This document shows, piece by piece, positions 23,847 through 36,075 of a stretch of DNA of 64,000 bases (the stretch's first letter is position 1; every line of letters begins with the position of its first letter). Source of the DNA: Sipunculus nudus (taxonomy: Eukaryota > Annelida > Sipuncula > Golfingiida > Sipunculidae); NCBI GenBank assembly GCA_026874595.1, contig CM049314.1, positions 31,261,729 through 31,325,728 of the forward strand, given 5' to 3'. The notes beneath the pieces were generated by a model. That model was not told the DNA's origin. It saw nothing but the letters and a program-made list of their open reading frames with translations, and searched no databases. The position numbers and the translations under genes were made by a program.

Positions 23847-24021
23847 ATTCGAGTGTGCGTGCGTGTATGCAAAACATATTCACAACCATGCTCAGGCCTG
23901 CAATACAACAGAAGCAACAAAGAATGCATAATGCATTTACATATACGTTCATAAATGTCGCACATATGCATATATATAAATATATATATATATAAAGATA
24001 TATATATGTAAATATATATTA

Positions 24022-24052
<31 letters not shown>

Positions 24053-26445
24053 CCAGGCAGAAGACATACTGTTGTGCATGATGCGTTGTGGCAAGATTGG
24101 ATACCAAATGGTAGTGCGTTTATTCTTAACATACCTCATTGTACTGAAGGCTTGTAGTGACGTTTTATTGCGGAAAAGCAAAATACCAGTGTACCGAAGG
24201 GGACTGGTGAACTTGTAGATTTTGTACCCATTTACACAGAGAACAAAATTCTAACAAACTAACAGTAATCATATATGACTGAAACAATAAAAATCCTGGA
24301 GTCCTTAAAGATTGACTTTAGTAAGCTTAACGATCGTGGAGTATACTGGCCTCACTGGACAAGTGCTGGTCAATGCCGGTTGTTTTCATAATGCCTTCAT
24401 GGGCAGCACGCCAAATACCGTTAAGCCTCGAAATTACGACCACCAATGGGACTTGGATAACGTGTTAGCATTTCTGAGGTGGCCGTCCGAGCGAAGTTTT
24501 AGATAAAGAGCAAAATCCGAATAGGAATTGTAAACAAGTGGTCATTATTTTGAGGGGGCCGGTGAAATTAGGTGGTCTTCAGGTGAGGTTTTACGGTATC
24601 TCCATTCAAACCTCTGAACAAGTTGGTGCTATTTTCTTCTTGACGGTAATATAACCTCTTTAGGACTCTTTAAGTGCTAGTTTCAAATTATAATATCCAT
24701 TATGTTAAGTTTAAACTCTTAAACAGATGAGATAAAACATTATGGGACACCCTCGCTGTACATGGCGTCGTATCCTCAAGTGTTCAAACTATCAAAAGTC
24801 CATTATCTAAAAGCCCGTTGAGTTTAGCTTGTTCGTTACAGTGTTTACTGATACTATGTCTAAATAGCACCGATAGTGCCACTGCGATACACATGACTTC
24901 TGAGTATAGTACTGGTAATATATATAAAATCCTGGCCACATTTTCAGCGTTTCCATGAATCAATAATTCACGTTTGTCCACCAAAATGCCTTCTTTGAGC
25001 AAGCATTTAATCAATTACACTGTTGTGCATATGGGAAGCTACATGCCCTATAAACAGACCAAAATACCCACAGGTAAACCTGGTGGTATCTCCAAACTGA
25101 TAACATTTAATTTCTGACAGAATGATTAGGTACAAGAGACACATTAATGCCCAAGATTTAAAACCTTCAATCTATCATTATACAGAATGTCATACAGAAA
25201 CACCATCATTCGAGGCATGATCGTTGCCAAACTGAAGATGTCACAAGACAGTTATTCTTCATTTTCCTTCTCGATTTCAGACTCACAATAAATTTAAAAT
25301 TGATATTCAATAATTTATACACAGATATTAAACCTGCATGTCAGAATAAATACTTTTAATTAAACTTAATACCTTTGTTTATAGTATACTTAACAAGTAA
25401 GAAACCTAGAATAACACAAATGTAACCTATATTGGTCTAATTTCTTCGAGTAAAATTGATATTTCCAAATATTTTCATATTAACTGTTGTATTGCATATG
25501 CAGTTTGGAAATGCAACCTTCACGGGCCTTGTTGGATGGTAGAATGTGAGGACAGTATACAGGAGTACAGAGAGATCCCCCCCCCCCTGAAATAAGGACC
25601 CCTGCTGAGATCTCTTCCAGACAATCGCTCCCCCCCCCCCCCCCAACACAAACACTAATGGGAAAGAGGATAAATGCACCCCTGTGATTATAATATCCCA
25701 ATTCAAAATTGTTGAAAGCAATTAATAGTCAACAAATTACTGTAGGCTTACATTTATGATGATTCAATGAAGCAATTACTGCATGTCATAACCTATTTTT
25801 TCTCAATTTGACATGCATCAATGAAATATTATTGACAAAAGCATAAAGAAATTATAAAAAAAAGATGCAAGAATCATCTTGAAATTTCCATGTTAAAACC
25901 ATTGGTTTTAACCCACCCATAAAGCCAGGAGAAGAAAAAGTACTTTATTCCCTATTCCCAAAGGTGCGGTGGTTATATCCCCTTGTTATATCTTGAAACA
26001 AGACCCATGGCAACCTTAACTTTGCATATTGACTATTTTATCAATTTGTGAACAAGGTCTTGAGAAATCAGGCCAAGTATATTTTGAGAACAGTAGAAAA
26101 AAGTCTGACTAAAAATACATCATATATATATATATGAACTACTTAAAAGAATATTATAAAGAAGACCAATTAATTATACTTATAATTACCAAGCTTTAGC
26201 TCTAAATTGGGAGCCACATGCCCTCAAACAATCAGGTAAAGAGCATGTGTAAACAAACATAAAAAATATGCATGACTATCTCAAACTTCCATTTAAAATT
26301 TCTTTAAATAAGGAGATTTGCACTAGACTTTGACTTTACTTTTGGCTCGAAGAATCAGACTTGAAGAATGTGACTTGGACGTGAACCTAAGTACTTGGAT
26401 GGTGGGATCCAACTACATCTTTGGTGGGTGGTCACTTGGGTTTTG
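23433..26445. other. Non-coding stretch with microsatellites
   Basis: No gene supported. Contains (AT)n at 23783-23843, further TA tracts near 23971-24019, a (TTA)n tract near 24016-24052 and C runs near 25577 and 25630. Confidence 0.5.
23783..23843. repeat. (AT)n microsatellite
   Basis: Long TA run with a single ACA interruption. Confidence 0.95.
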
Positions 26446-26553
26446 TACCGTAAATCTTCTTTTTATGGCTGCATGTCTGTTTATATTCACACCCTGCAAA
26501 TTCAGGGTGTGGCTTTAAATAGAAGTGCGGCCATAAAAAGTGGATTTACAGTA
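26446..26553. mobile_element. Palindromic (foldback) MITE, 108 bp
   Basis: Left arm TACCGTAAATC...TTTTTATGGCTGCA pairs with right arm TGCGGCCATAAAAA...GATTTACAGTA at 24 of 28 positions. Inside, ACACCCTG and CAGGGTGT form a perfect 8-bp stem around CAAATT. The whole unit folds on itself. Ends in TA, as in Tc1/mariner-derived MITEs. Confidence 0.75.
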
Positions 26554-27689
26554 TATGCTGGAGTGCCTATGCTATGCAAGCAATAACAAATGTAACAGGC
26601 AACGACAAGCAGTAAAGTAAATACAGCACAAGAGCAATAAATATACAAAAAGAGTTCCCATTGGTTAAAAACAAATACATCCCACAGTATGTCAAGTTTC
26701 CTAACATCTGTAAAGTTTTCACATAAACATGTAAAGGCACAAGAGAAAAGAGTGAAGATATATGTTACTGTAGAAGGTCAGATGATGGGAACAGACTGCT
26801 GAAAGACAAAAAGGACTGAGGGAGACAGATAGTAAGAGGGAGGGAAACCACGTGTGGTATATGCATCATGAACATACTGGTAAAATGCAGTACATCCATA
26901 GTGTCATCTTATATATGATAGAAACTGTTAAGAAATAAAACGACTGATATCTGATTACAAACTGATTATTTTACAAAGCTTCTGTATAACTGTGAAATCT
27001 GCTCTAAAGAATTATACCTAAAATACTGACAGTGTAAATTTATCTAAAACTGAAAGTTCAGGGTACCAACCAGATTGTTGACACTTATTCGCTGCACATG
27101 GTTCAGTTATAATTCTGGTCACTACTTTGCATCTTGTCTTTCTTATAGCTCTGACAGTATTGAAATATTTATCTGGATAAATATGACTTCTTAGCTTTTG
27201 CATGTGTGATCGATTGTTATCGATTATGAAGTTAATGCAATTGATTAAATCAATTATGAAAAAAAAACAATAAATCATCAATGTAATCAATAAATTGGCG
27301 CGTCACTTGTATCAACACCTTCAGTTTGATAGGTCTACAATCCCTATATATATATGACAAGGGTAGTAACTAAATATCACTGAAGACATAACGTGACTCT
27401 CAGGTAAGAACTGGCTTGTCAGCTTAAACAAGTCCCCAAAGTCCAAAATTCTTTTTGTAAAACTAATTCTCCATAAAAGCTAGTCCTTAAATGAGACTTC
27501 ATTTTAAAAGATTTTACTCTTTGATAGACAAGCACAGTATATTAGGTACTAAAGTAGCGATCCTGATTAGAAACAAGTGATCCATGGGTAAAGATGCTCA
27601 GCTGAAATGCATGAACGGTGGCATCATGGCCTACAATCAAATGAGAACTTGAGATAATAATAATGACATTTCAAAACTGTTGATGAACT

Positions 27690-28052
27690 GGTTTCTGTGG
27701 CTCAGGGGTAGAGCACAGGACTCAAAGCCGGACGATCATGAGTTCCAATCTAAGCCAAGGCAGTGAGAAAATAGCAGTTGGACCCTCATCAAGGGTGAGC
27801 TCTGCAGGCTCAATAGGGAGACTTTGCCCAATAGTCATGTTTCATCCACAAAAGAGTGAACCTTTTGGGGGTTCCTCTGTGTTATGACCCAGCAATGGTA
27901 ATGATACACACCCAGGACCTATAGGAGTGGAAAGCCGAGCCTGGTTGACACCAGGATAATCAAGTATAAAACCCCTGTCACATCGTCCGAAACTGGAATG
28001 AAACTCTGCAGATGTATATACAGTACAAAGTTAAACAAGCATTAAAAAATTG
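27690..28052 (+). mobile_element. tRNA-derived SINE, copy 1
   Basis: The head looks like a tRNA: TGTGGCTCAGGGGTAGAGCA (A box) followed by GAGTTCCAATC (B box) about 40 bases later, which would act as an RNA polymerase III promoter. The body of about 290 bases is shared with 33010-33366 and 35411-35790 (both minus strand), including CCATTGCTGGGTCATA on the complement and a tail with CTGCAGATGTA and AACAAGCATTAAAAAA. No acceptor stem pairing was found, so it is not a tRNA gene. Confidence 0.8.
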
Positions 28053-28934
28053 GAGGCGGCTTTCTCAAACAACAAAAATATTAAAAAAAAAAAAAAACAA
28101 CAATTGCTGATGAATTTTGTGACGACTTGATGGTTTCCATTATTTTAGAGGTGAATTGGACATGTTTGACTTTAGCAGATTGTACTTTTCAAGGCAACAT
28201 GTGGGATGGGTGAATTGATACTGTTTAATTATGAATTACTCACAGGAAAATGTTTAAGAAATAATTCATCTGATAAATTTCACAAATATAAGTTAAATAT
28301 TTTAAATGACTGGTTGGTCTAATGACTGATTGTTGGCACATCTGATGTGTTTATTTTAAAGTCACATCAACATCATATTTTCCATAAACATGAATTTTAA
28401 AAAAATGCAAGTGGGACTGTGGGGAAGTGATGTTTTCATCTATATTTGTTAATCTGTTTTTTGTAAGACTACAGACCTCTGTTTACCCATTTGCCTTTTA
28501 CATTTTATTCAGAGTCTGATAAAGTTGTGCATCAAAGTGCAGTCTTTATACAGACTCTTACTAAACCATCTGCCACAATCCAGCAGTGAAATTTACATAC
28601 ATGAATAATATATATTAAATATGTAGTTCCCTTATCAATTTTTCTTTAATTATGCCATATGTACTACTTACTTAGCCATTTTTCAAAACCCGGAAGCTCA
28701 ATCTATATACTCGTACATGCATGAAAGATCTGCTACTGAATGAGCAGTCACCTAATCAAATTACAAATTTACATTTCTTTTTACCCCCATAACCCATCCT
28801 TACCAATCATTGCTACCAACCTAGAAATTCATAATTGTCAAGAACTGCATGATCAGATATTGTACAAGTGCAGCGTTTATGCAAGGTGACCATGATAAAG
28901 GAATAATCTTTGGACAATAAAGATTTGACACCAT

Positions 28935-29060
28935 ACTGAACCCCCCCCCCCCCCCATTTTCAGCTTTTTTTAAGGGTTTCAGACCAATTTTTGTGGCCTG
29001 GACCCCCCTCTTTCGGGATCTGGGGATCATTTTATAGGTTTTGTCATTAGTCCTCCTGGT
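28935..29060 (+). repeat. Interspersed repeat, also at 61865-62010
   Basis: After a C run the segment reads CCATTTTCAGC, a T/A tract, GGCCTGGACCCCC and GGTTTTGTCATTAGTCCTCC. The complement of 61865-62010 carries the same words in the same order (CCATTTTCAGCC, GGCCTGAAACCCCC, GGTTTTGTCATTAATCCTCC). Confidence 0.6.
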
Positions 29061-29279
29061 TTGGACTCCTCCTTTTCCTGAATCCTGAATCCACTCCCAT
29101 GAAACCAAATTCAATCCAAAGATTTTAAGATGCAGTGATCGTCTTTCTTGACTGAATGACTTGGGGAAATGAAATGAGAGAAAATGAAAGACTGAAAAGT
29201 ATGAGTGAAGAAAAAAATGAGGAAATGGCAAAATGACTTGGAGATAATAACAGGATTGGATATATTAAAATGGAGGTGA

Positions 29280-29703
29280 ACTGTAGTTGGCTTTTTTTTT
29301 GTGGATTTCAAATTCACAAAAGGGAAATAATTGCATAAACAAAACCAGTAAACCTGCATCTGTACTAGCATTCAGTGTATGTTTTCCATGGATGTAGCAC
29401 CGGAAAGGCAAAAAGATCAAGGTTGAAAATAATAACTGATTTTATGCTCCCTGTGAATGAAAGATTGGTGTTAAAAATAGTATTAGATTTGTTAATAATG
29501 AACATTAATTCACACTCATTCACTGTACCTTTTGGTCATCATCAAATTGATAAGATCTTGTGCATAATAAATCATTTATATGATTATGGTCATACTCGGT
29601 CTCCATTAATATATGGTGAAATTGCTGATACTGAACCCTCCCAAACACTGAAAATGTTAATATCGCGAATATCTAACCCCGTAAATATGAAGCCAATCAC
29701 AGT
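29280..29703. mobile_element. MITE-like element, 424 bp
   Basis: Ends form an inverted repeat: ACTGTAGTTGGCTT at the left and the complement ACTGTGATTGGCTT at the right, the right end followed by TA-containing sequence. Internal words near the ends (ATCGCGAATAT, GGGAAATAATTGC) match the element at 46932-47346. A plus-strand open frame inside has no known domain. Confidence 0.5.
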
Positions 29704-30624
29704 ATTTAATTTTTCTTAGGCCTATTTTGAATGAAACCTCATTTCTTGATTGCTAGTAGTAAAGCAGGAAGGATAATCCGTGCCACTAAAGCACTAACAT
29801 TGACTGCATCTTGTTAGTTCTATTTACAATCCACATTTTTCATGGCTCAACATCTCATTCTTTTAATAGGTGTGACATTGAGTGTGCACATTCATTTTTA
29901 ATATGAACCTTTAACAAATGTAAAACCCTGACTCATCCTCTGTTTGAGTACCAACAAAGAGAGGTACAGATTGATTATTTGGATGTGGCTTTTTGCGCGA
30001 GTTTGCCACCAATTATCACCATGGAAACTTTTAAAAGAAGTAACAAAGCTCCCTTTTAGCTGGTACAAGACAAGCACAAGACACAAAATACATGAATGAT
30101 TATTATCTGCTGGTGTTTACTACATTGGTTCTTTGTCTGTATGTTCATCTGAGAGGAATAACTCCGGAAGAACATGCACTGTAAATCCTATTCCAACCAC
30201 GTACTGATTAATGGGAAAAAGTCCTTTTGTATGCAATGTTTCTCATACTAGACAAATTGTACTGAAATTTTTTTTAAAAAAACTACATTTTCAGGAACTT
30301 GCCACCTCATTCCATGAATGACACAAATAAGTCTCAGTAAAACATTAAATTAATGATCCAGTACAAAATATATGATTGCTGCATGAGTGAAATTGTGACA
30401 TGACTTTTACTTTTACCAGTCTCTAAATTACCATTATTAAAAATAAATAATGAATACCAGGTGGTACTACTAGTCTCATACAATTTATGAGTTGAGTTAT
30501 CTGTGATGAACAAATGGCAAATTTCAAGGAAAATGTTTAGTTTGTATGTTAACATATACAAGTACTTGTATTCCCAAAATGAAATCTTAATGATCAGTCT
30601 CTATGTTAAATAATAACTTTCAAA

Positions 30625-30720
30625 GCAGGATGTGGCCTATCAATTAAGACCTTGGACTGCAGAGCACAGGGTCCCCAGTTCAAACCCGACCAGGGTCTCC
30701 AAAGGCAACATCTCCAGAGC
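30625..30720 (+). mobile_element. tRNA-like SINE head
   Basis: TGTGGCCTATCAATTAAGAC then CAGTTCAAACCCGAC resembles the A and B boxes of a tRNA-derived SINE, different from the family at 27690. Downstream sequence to about 30870 may be its body. Confidence 0.5.
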
Positions 30721-31243
30721 GCCTCAAAGATTCACTCCTATGTCTTAAAAAATGTGTTTTCACTTCTTGAATGTTGCTAATAATAGTCTAATGATCCAGG
30801 AGCCTTAATAATAACAAGTCATTATTATCATATGGTAGCCCAAATCTTCATTCAATAGAGTGCCACGAACATAATATGGACCTATCCTTAAAAAAATAAG
30901 GATACTGGTAAGTTTAAGGGTTATGATTGGTGCCTTGCAAAGGGGAATGAATGAGGGTCCTTCACTATAGCTAAGTATGACTGACTCTCAGTCATTCAGA
31001 GCTAAAAATATAAATAATAAAAATGTGATACTTGAAAGTTCATTCAAATTACCTATTTCATCCAATATGCCGACTATATTGATAAATCACCCATGTCTTC
31101 TATATATAAGCAACTACACAGTGTTTCATGACATACTGAATAACTACCATAAATTAGCTCTGACCTAGGACAAGAAGTTTCATTAAAAAGCATGAGAATG
31201 AAAAACAAATATGCAAATGTAACTGGAGGTCAAAGGTTAATAA

Positions 31244-32863
31244 TTATTCTGTTAAGGTATGAAAGACTCTTCGAGGAAGTTTCAGATACCCTGCAACAAC
31301 CCCTGTCATGGCTTCTGGCAAGCGTGTATCAATGACAGTCCATTCATCTCGAAGCATGTCATACCTCTGTATAGTGTCCTGGAAACTGCGCATGTTCCAA
31401 CTGTAACCACCGAGAATGAAGAAACACTCATTATAGCACACCACCGGAGCCTCACTCTGGCCCTGAGCAATTTGTGTCACAATTGTCCACTGGTCCGTAT
31501 TGACATCATAGACTTCAGTGTGCATCACATCAGCCCGGTTTCCTGCGTTGGTATTGCCTGCACACGCAAAAATCTTGTCTCTAAATGACACCATCACATG
31601 GTATCCTCGACTCTGATTCATATTACTTCGGAGCTGCCAGGCATCGCGTGTGGGATCGTAACAATGCACTTGGTCAGTGAAGTCCTCTCCGGGGCAGCCT
31701 CCCGATATGTATACTTTCCCCGAATGAGCACATCCAGCATGGCTGAACAATGTGGAAGGGAGTTTGGCTACCTTGGTCCATTCATTCTCCTGAAAACTGT
31801 ACTTTTCCACTGAGGACACAGCGACACGGTTGTGTTTACCACCCACCCCTATTAAACAGTCGGACAATGCCACAAGGGCAAAATGAGTGCGTGGTGTGTT
31901 CATTGACGAAATCTGCAACCATTTACCATCACGTGGGTTATAACGGAATGCAGTGCTGGTTGCGTGGCTGCCGTCACCAGCCATGGCAGTCTGGCCCCCT
32001 ACAACAAACACAAAATTGTTCAACAATGCTACAGCTGCAAAGTAACGTGCCTCTTTTGGCTTACCAATCCCAATGAACCCTTCAAGGTTGTTGTGACTTA
32101 TCCTGGCTGCCAGTGCTGTACTGTGCAGGGAATTGTCAGTTTTACCAGCACCAATGACAAGTAGTGAGTCAACGTAAGCTCGAGGCCGGGCAATAGGTGT
32201 GTTGATGATAGGCTGCATGAACAACTTCATGTGATAGTTTAATGTGGTCTGCAGCAACTCTCTACAGGCTGGCAACAACATAAACTCATTACTGTAAACC
32301 ACCTCCATTTCCTCTGCCGTCATCAAACCAAACCGCACCAGCCCAAGCACCTGTTTGGCATAATCCTGTCTCTGCGGGTCATACTTTAGCCACTTAATAG
32401 CAATCTTGAACACCTGTAGTTCTGACTCTGCGTTTAAACAGTCATCTTGTAAGAATTCACACAATAAGTCAACTGATATGCTTGAAAATTCCTCTTGGTG
32501 GGCTACAGACACAAAATTCTCAAGCATGAACCCCATTATGTCTGCTTTTGTACAGTCCAATGTGTAAAGTTCTGTGACTTTTAGGAACTGCAAACAATTG
32601 TCCACGGAGAGTTCTTGTTTGAGATACTCTGCGCAAAAATCTTGAACATCTCGGAACTGTAGATGAGACGATGCTTCCAATACATCGGGAACGTTGCTTT
32701 GACAGAGTTCTATGCTCCCGGTGTAAATGTACTGCAACATGGACTCGAGGCCTTTCGCTGTGACCCCTTTCAGCTCAACCTCTGATTGGTTGCTTTCCTG
32801 GAAACCCTCTGTGAACATACTGTAAAAGTAGCGGCTGCAGGCTGCCAGGTAACAGCGATGGAC
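31244..32863 (-). CDS. Kelch-like BTB-BACK-Kelch protein, last coding exon
   Basis: Encodes 539 residues to a TAA at 31244-31246. It begins after a clear acceptor (TTTTCTTCTGCAG) with VHRCYLAACSRYFYSMF, the middle of a BTB domain, joined in phase 0 to the exon at 35218-35357. Visible parts: the rest of BTB with the phi-x-E element FQE that contacts CUL3, a BACK domain (about residues 120-230 of this exon), and six Kelch blades marked by LLVIGAG, VFVVGGQ, LIGVGGK, VYISGGC, IFACAGN and FFILGGY. KLHL proteins are substrate adaptors of CUL3-RING ubiquitin ligases: BTB dimerises and binds CUL3, and the Kelch propeller binds substrate. By eye it is closest to the KLHL9/13/26/36 group, so no symbol is given. 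Single-exon coding for BACK and Kelch, with no breaks, suggests an active gene. Confidence 0.95.
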   Translation of the reverse strand, partial: VHRCYLAACSRYFYSMFTEGFQESNQSEVELKGVTAKGLESMLQYIYTGSIELCQSNVPDVLEASSHLQFRDVQDFCAEYLKQELSVDNCLQFLKVTELYTLDCTKADIMGFMLENFVSVAHQEEFSSISVDLLCEFLQDDCLNAESELQVFKIAIKWLKYDPQRQDYAKQVLGLVRFGLMTAEEMEVVYSNEFMLLPACRELLQTTLNYHMKLFMQPIINTPIARPRAYVDSLLVIGAGKTDNSLHSTALAARISHNNLEGFIGIGKPKEARYFAAVALLNNFVFVVGGQTAMAGDGSHATSTAFRYNPRDGKWLQISSMNTPRTHFALVALSDCLIGVGGKHNRVAVSSVEKYSFQENEWTKVAKLPSTLFSHAGCAHSGKVYISGGCPGEDFTDQVHCYDPTRDAWQLRSNMNQSRGYHVMVSFRDKIFACAGNTNAGNRADVMHTEVYDVNTDQWTIVTQIAQGQSEAPVVCYNECFFILGGYSWNMRSFQDTIQRYDMLRDEWTVIDTRLPEAMTGVVAGYLKLPRRVFHTLTE

Positions 32864-33009
32864 CTGCAGAAGAAAAGATGAGCAGTTATCACTGTCCTTG
32901 ATATTTCATGACATACATGATGGATATAACCAAGCCCATGGAAATGATAAAAAGATTCTTTTGGTGGAGCTTGACTTTTAAAGCCGATTTACCTAATTCT
33001 TAAGCTAAG

Positions 33010-33366
33010 TAAGTACATATGCAGAATTTCATTTCAGTTTTGTATTACGTGACAGGGCATAGCATTCACTTCCTGTCATTTTATTTTATATCCTGGTGTT
33101 ACCCAGGCCCAGTGTCTATCCCACCTGCAGGTCCTGGGTGTGTAATCACTCCCATTGCTCGGTCATAAAACCAAGGAACCTCGCAAAAACACAATAGTTT
33201 TGTGAGTGATACATGGCTACGGGGTACAGCCTTCCAATTAAACCTGCAGAACACTCATCCTTGTTTCGGGCCAAGAGGGAAAATCTCACTGCTCTTCGTC
33301 TGAGACTTGAACTCAAGACCTCCCAGCTTTCAGTCTTGTGCTCTACCACAAGACGAGACATTATCT
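33010..33366 (-). mobile_element. tRNA-derived SINE, copy 2
   Basis: Same family as 27690-28052, reversed. The tRNA-like head is near 33366 (complement reads TGGTAGAGCACAAGACTGAA) and the tail near 33010 (GCAGAATTTCATTTCAG). Lies in the intron of the KLHL gene in the same orientation as the gene. Confidence 0.78.
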
Positions 33367-35217
33367 CCAACCCTCCTCACTCCAAAAATTGTCTGGTTAA
33401 AGTATAGCTGAATAGTTTTTTTAAGTAGGCTTTTTCCACAGGCATGTATTTAAGTTTAAGACATTATATTCATTTGTCTAACAGACGAAGATATCATGGA
33501 CACAAAAAGAAGAGCCCTGTAAAGTACCATACTCTTGAAGGTAAGAGCATTTTATCTTGGTATGCAACAATCCATGGGTATTGTTTATACAGTGATGGCT
33601 ACGATGTCATGAATAACATGATAGCAAACAATAAAATTATGATGAATTAGAATTAGCACATCCATCAAAGTACACAGTTATATTTTTGTTTATTAAACAA
33701 CAATTGGTTTTCAATTCACCTCCTCCAAAATGGAATAATTATGTTTACAAAATTGATACAAATATGATAAAAGTCTTTAGAAATAAACAGCTGAATACAA
33801 ACATTTGCTGTTATCTGGCAGCTGAACCTAAAGAAACACCTGTTAGATTATGTATCCAAAGTCTAGTTGATATACTTCCTAAAAGATCAGTGTCATGAAT
33901 AATTTACATGACTTTTAAAACAATGGAATAAATAATAAAGCAATGGACCCTCTATTACAACTTACAGCAAAGTGCTTTTGGTGCAATCTGGTAAGGAGTC
34001 AGCCATGACCATTACCACATGACATTATATACATATAAAATTAATGTATAGGTTACTTCTTTCTGATAGCTACACATAAATGTGTATGGCAGTCTTAGCA
34101 TTTTAAGTGATACATACTCACAGCCTGGGAAGAGATATGCTAGCTAGCAGAGTGTCCCAATTAATATACTATACTGATGTAATTTATCGAAAAGACCCAT
34201 TTAAATACAGAGATTACAGGAACAATTTATTTCTAATTGAAATACACAGTGAATTATGGGTGTTAATGACACATATTTAAAGATTTTTCTGAGATTTCAT
34301 CACTCTAATTTCATATTTTGAACTTGATTGGTCTGTTAAAATCTTAGTTCAAGATGTGTGAATCCTTAATGTTAATGAATACAGTCCCCAAAAATCAATA
34401 GAACACCAGCAGGGGCAATCTGAATAGTGATATAAGTGCTGCCACCTGTTGTGCATGTGTAAAATCATTTACTGAGTATTTACTATAAAGTTAGTATCAA
34501 GTATTCAGTCTCAAATTACAATAATTATAGATAATAACTGTGTTAACTACTGTAGAAAACCAGTATAATATGGGTATGTTGCATCACACATTCAACAGTA
34601 GCCTATGCAGCTAAATAATATTACAAAAAATAAAAATTTTAGAAATGTAGAATATCTGAGAGCCCATGTTGTATGTGGTGACACCTATTGGACAATTACA
34701 TAGCAAGTCTAGATATCTCAATACTGATAAAAAAAAACAAGATGGTTTAACATCTTTATGAATACAAAGCTGGACATGATCCTGTAGTTTTACATAAGTT
34801 GAAGAAAATATAGAAGGGGAGCTATAAAATGCAGTCTTTATGTTCTATAAAACATCATAATTTTTAACCACAATAAAAACATTTAACTGATTCGGTTCAT
34901 TAATCTGGTTACAAGAACCTTGTAAAACTATATTTTAGAAAATTTAGACATCAACTAAGATTTAATTATTGTCAGGATTAGGAGTAAATCAACTGCAGTA
35001 AAATTGTATTGTTTCAAAGTTATGTGAAATTAAGAAAAAAAAAACAAAAGACATCAGAAGTACAACTCAAGCAAGTCTTTAATACTTACCACTACAGTTT
35101 ACTAGGAACCATAATTTGCAAGGACTTGGAGTTGGAGTATATTTTTAAGCAGGGTATTTGATTTAATACTTCATCATAGTAAGGTTTGGCAGCACTGATT
35201 AGCCAGTAGAGACTGAC

Positions 35218-35357
35218 CTGAAATGACCTTCCCTGGACGACGAGTGTGGTGTCACACATGTGCTTGCTCTCCCAGAGTGACTGGAACCCGGTGACCACGT
35301 TCTGTCCATGATGGGTTGAGGAGTAACGCCTGGGAGCAGCATCACTCGGCAACTCCG
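35218..35357 (-). CDS. KLHL gene, upstream BTB exon
   Basis: A 140-nt exon with acceptor TATTGTTTCAG before 35357 and donor CAG/GTCAGT below 35218. In frame it reads ELPSDAAPRRYSSTHHGQN, then FQSLWESKHMCDTTLVVQGR and SFQ, the start of a BTB domain, and continues in phase 0 with VHRCYLAACS at 32863. Together the two exons give about 585 residues, normal for KLHL proteins. The exon begins with two bases of a split codon and has no suitable ATG before the BTB domain (the first Met, in SKHMCD, lies inside it), so the start codon must be in a further upstream exon I could not identify. The intron of 2.35 kb holds a SINE; another SINE ends 53 bases upstream of this exon. Confidence 0.92.
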
Positions 35358-35410
35358 CTGAAACAATAACACATAGTCAATATTAAGTTTTTTTTGTTGG
35401 TGGTACCCAC

Positions 35411-35790
35411 CTTTTTTAATGCTTGGTTTAACAAAGTATATAAACATGATGTACATCTGCAGAATTCAATTTCAGCTTTGGACTACGTGACAAGGCAGTA
35501 TCACATGCTTCCTCTCACTATTATATCCTAGACTTAACTAGGCCCAGTGACCACTGCACCTGTGGGGCTTGATTGACACCATTGCTGGGTCATACCACTG
35601 AGGAATCCCTAAAATATGCACTCATTTGTGAGTGAAACAGGGCACGGCTTTCCCATTAAGCCTGCACAGCACTCACCCTGGGTGGAGTCCGACAATGAAA
35701 AATCTCACCGCCTCGGCTGAGATTCAAACTCTGGATCTCACGGCTTTGAGTCATGTGCTCTACCCCTGAGCCACAGAATCCAGTCCATCC
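35411..35790 (-). mobile_element. tRNA-derived SINE, copy 3
   Basis: The best-preserved head of the three: the complement reads TGTGGCTCAGGGGTAGAGCA and GAGTTTGAATCTCAGC. The tail reaches 35411 with AATGCTTGGTTTAACAAAGT on the plus strand. It lies just upstream of the BTB exon. Confidence 0.8.
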
Positions 35791-35835
35791 ATGTCATGGG
35801 GGAGGGATCAAATATCCTCCTCTTATTAAAAAGTA

Positions 35836-36075
35836 GAGGGGCCTGGACAGTCAGGTGGTAAAATCCTTGGATCTATCTGCTAGTGAGAATGGGTTGTATT
35901 GGCCTGTCTAAGGTCAATGGTTTTCTCTGGGTCCTCTGGCTTCCTCCACCCCTACAGACTACGAATTTAGCACCATCATCCAAGCCACGGAGAGTGCCTC
36001 TTGTTAGTTATCATAACCAGTTGTGCAATTTCATGTCAAATTAACCCATGTAAGATAAATAAAATTTAATTTCTT
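35836..36075 (+). mobile_element. Degraded SINE-like repeat
   Basis: CCTGGACAGTCAGGTGGTAA and GGGTTGTATTGGCC resemble worn A and B boxes. The middle has TTTTCTCTGGGTCCTCTGGC followed by TTCCTCCACC, and the end is GTAAGATAAATAAA, a tail pattern common in tRNA-derived SINEs. Confidence 0.5.

Noticed and set aside
23756-24181. Minus-strand open frame of 141 codons
   Set aside because: Built largely of translated AT microsatellite (IYIYIY) with no domain.
24312-24506. Plus-strand open frame with WDLDNVLAFLRWP, faintly like tyrosine-recombinase N-terminal regions
   Set aside because: Match limited to a dozen residues; no catalytic R-H-R-Y region follows before stops.
27690-27770. Possible functional tRNA gene
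   Set aside because: A and B boxes are present but acceptor and anticodon stems do not pair, and the segment continues into a SINE body seen at two other loci.
28821-29231. Minus-strand open frame of 136 codons
   Set aside because: Crosses a C homopolymer and a repeat found again at 61865-62010; no recognisable domain.
31259-32164. Plus-strand open frames opposite the KLHL exon
   Set aside because: Shadows of the conserved minus-strand BTB-BACK-Kelch reading frame.
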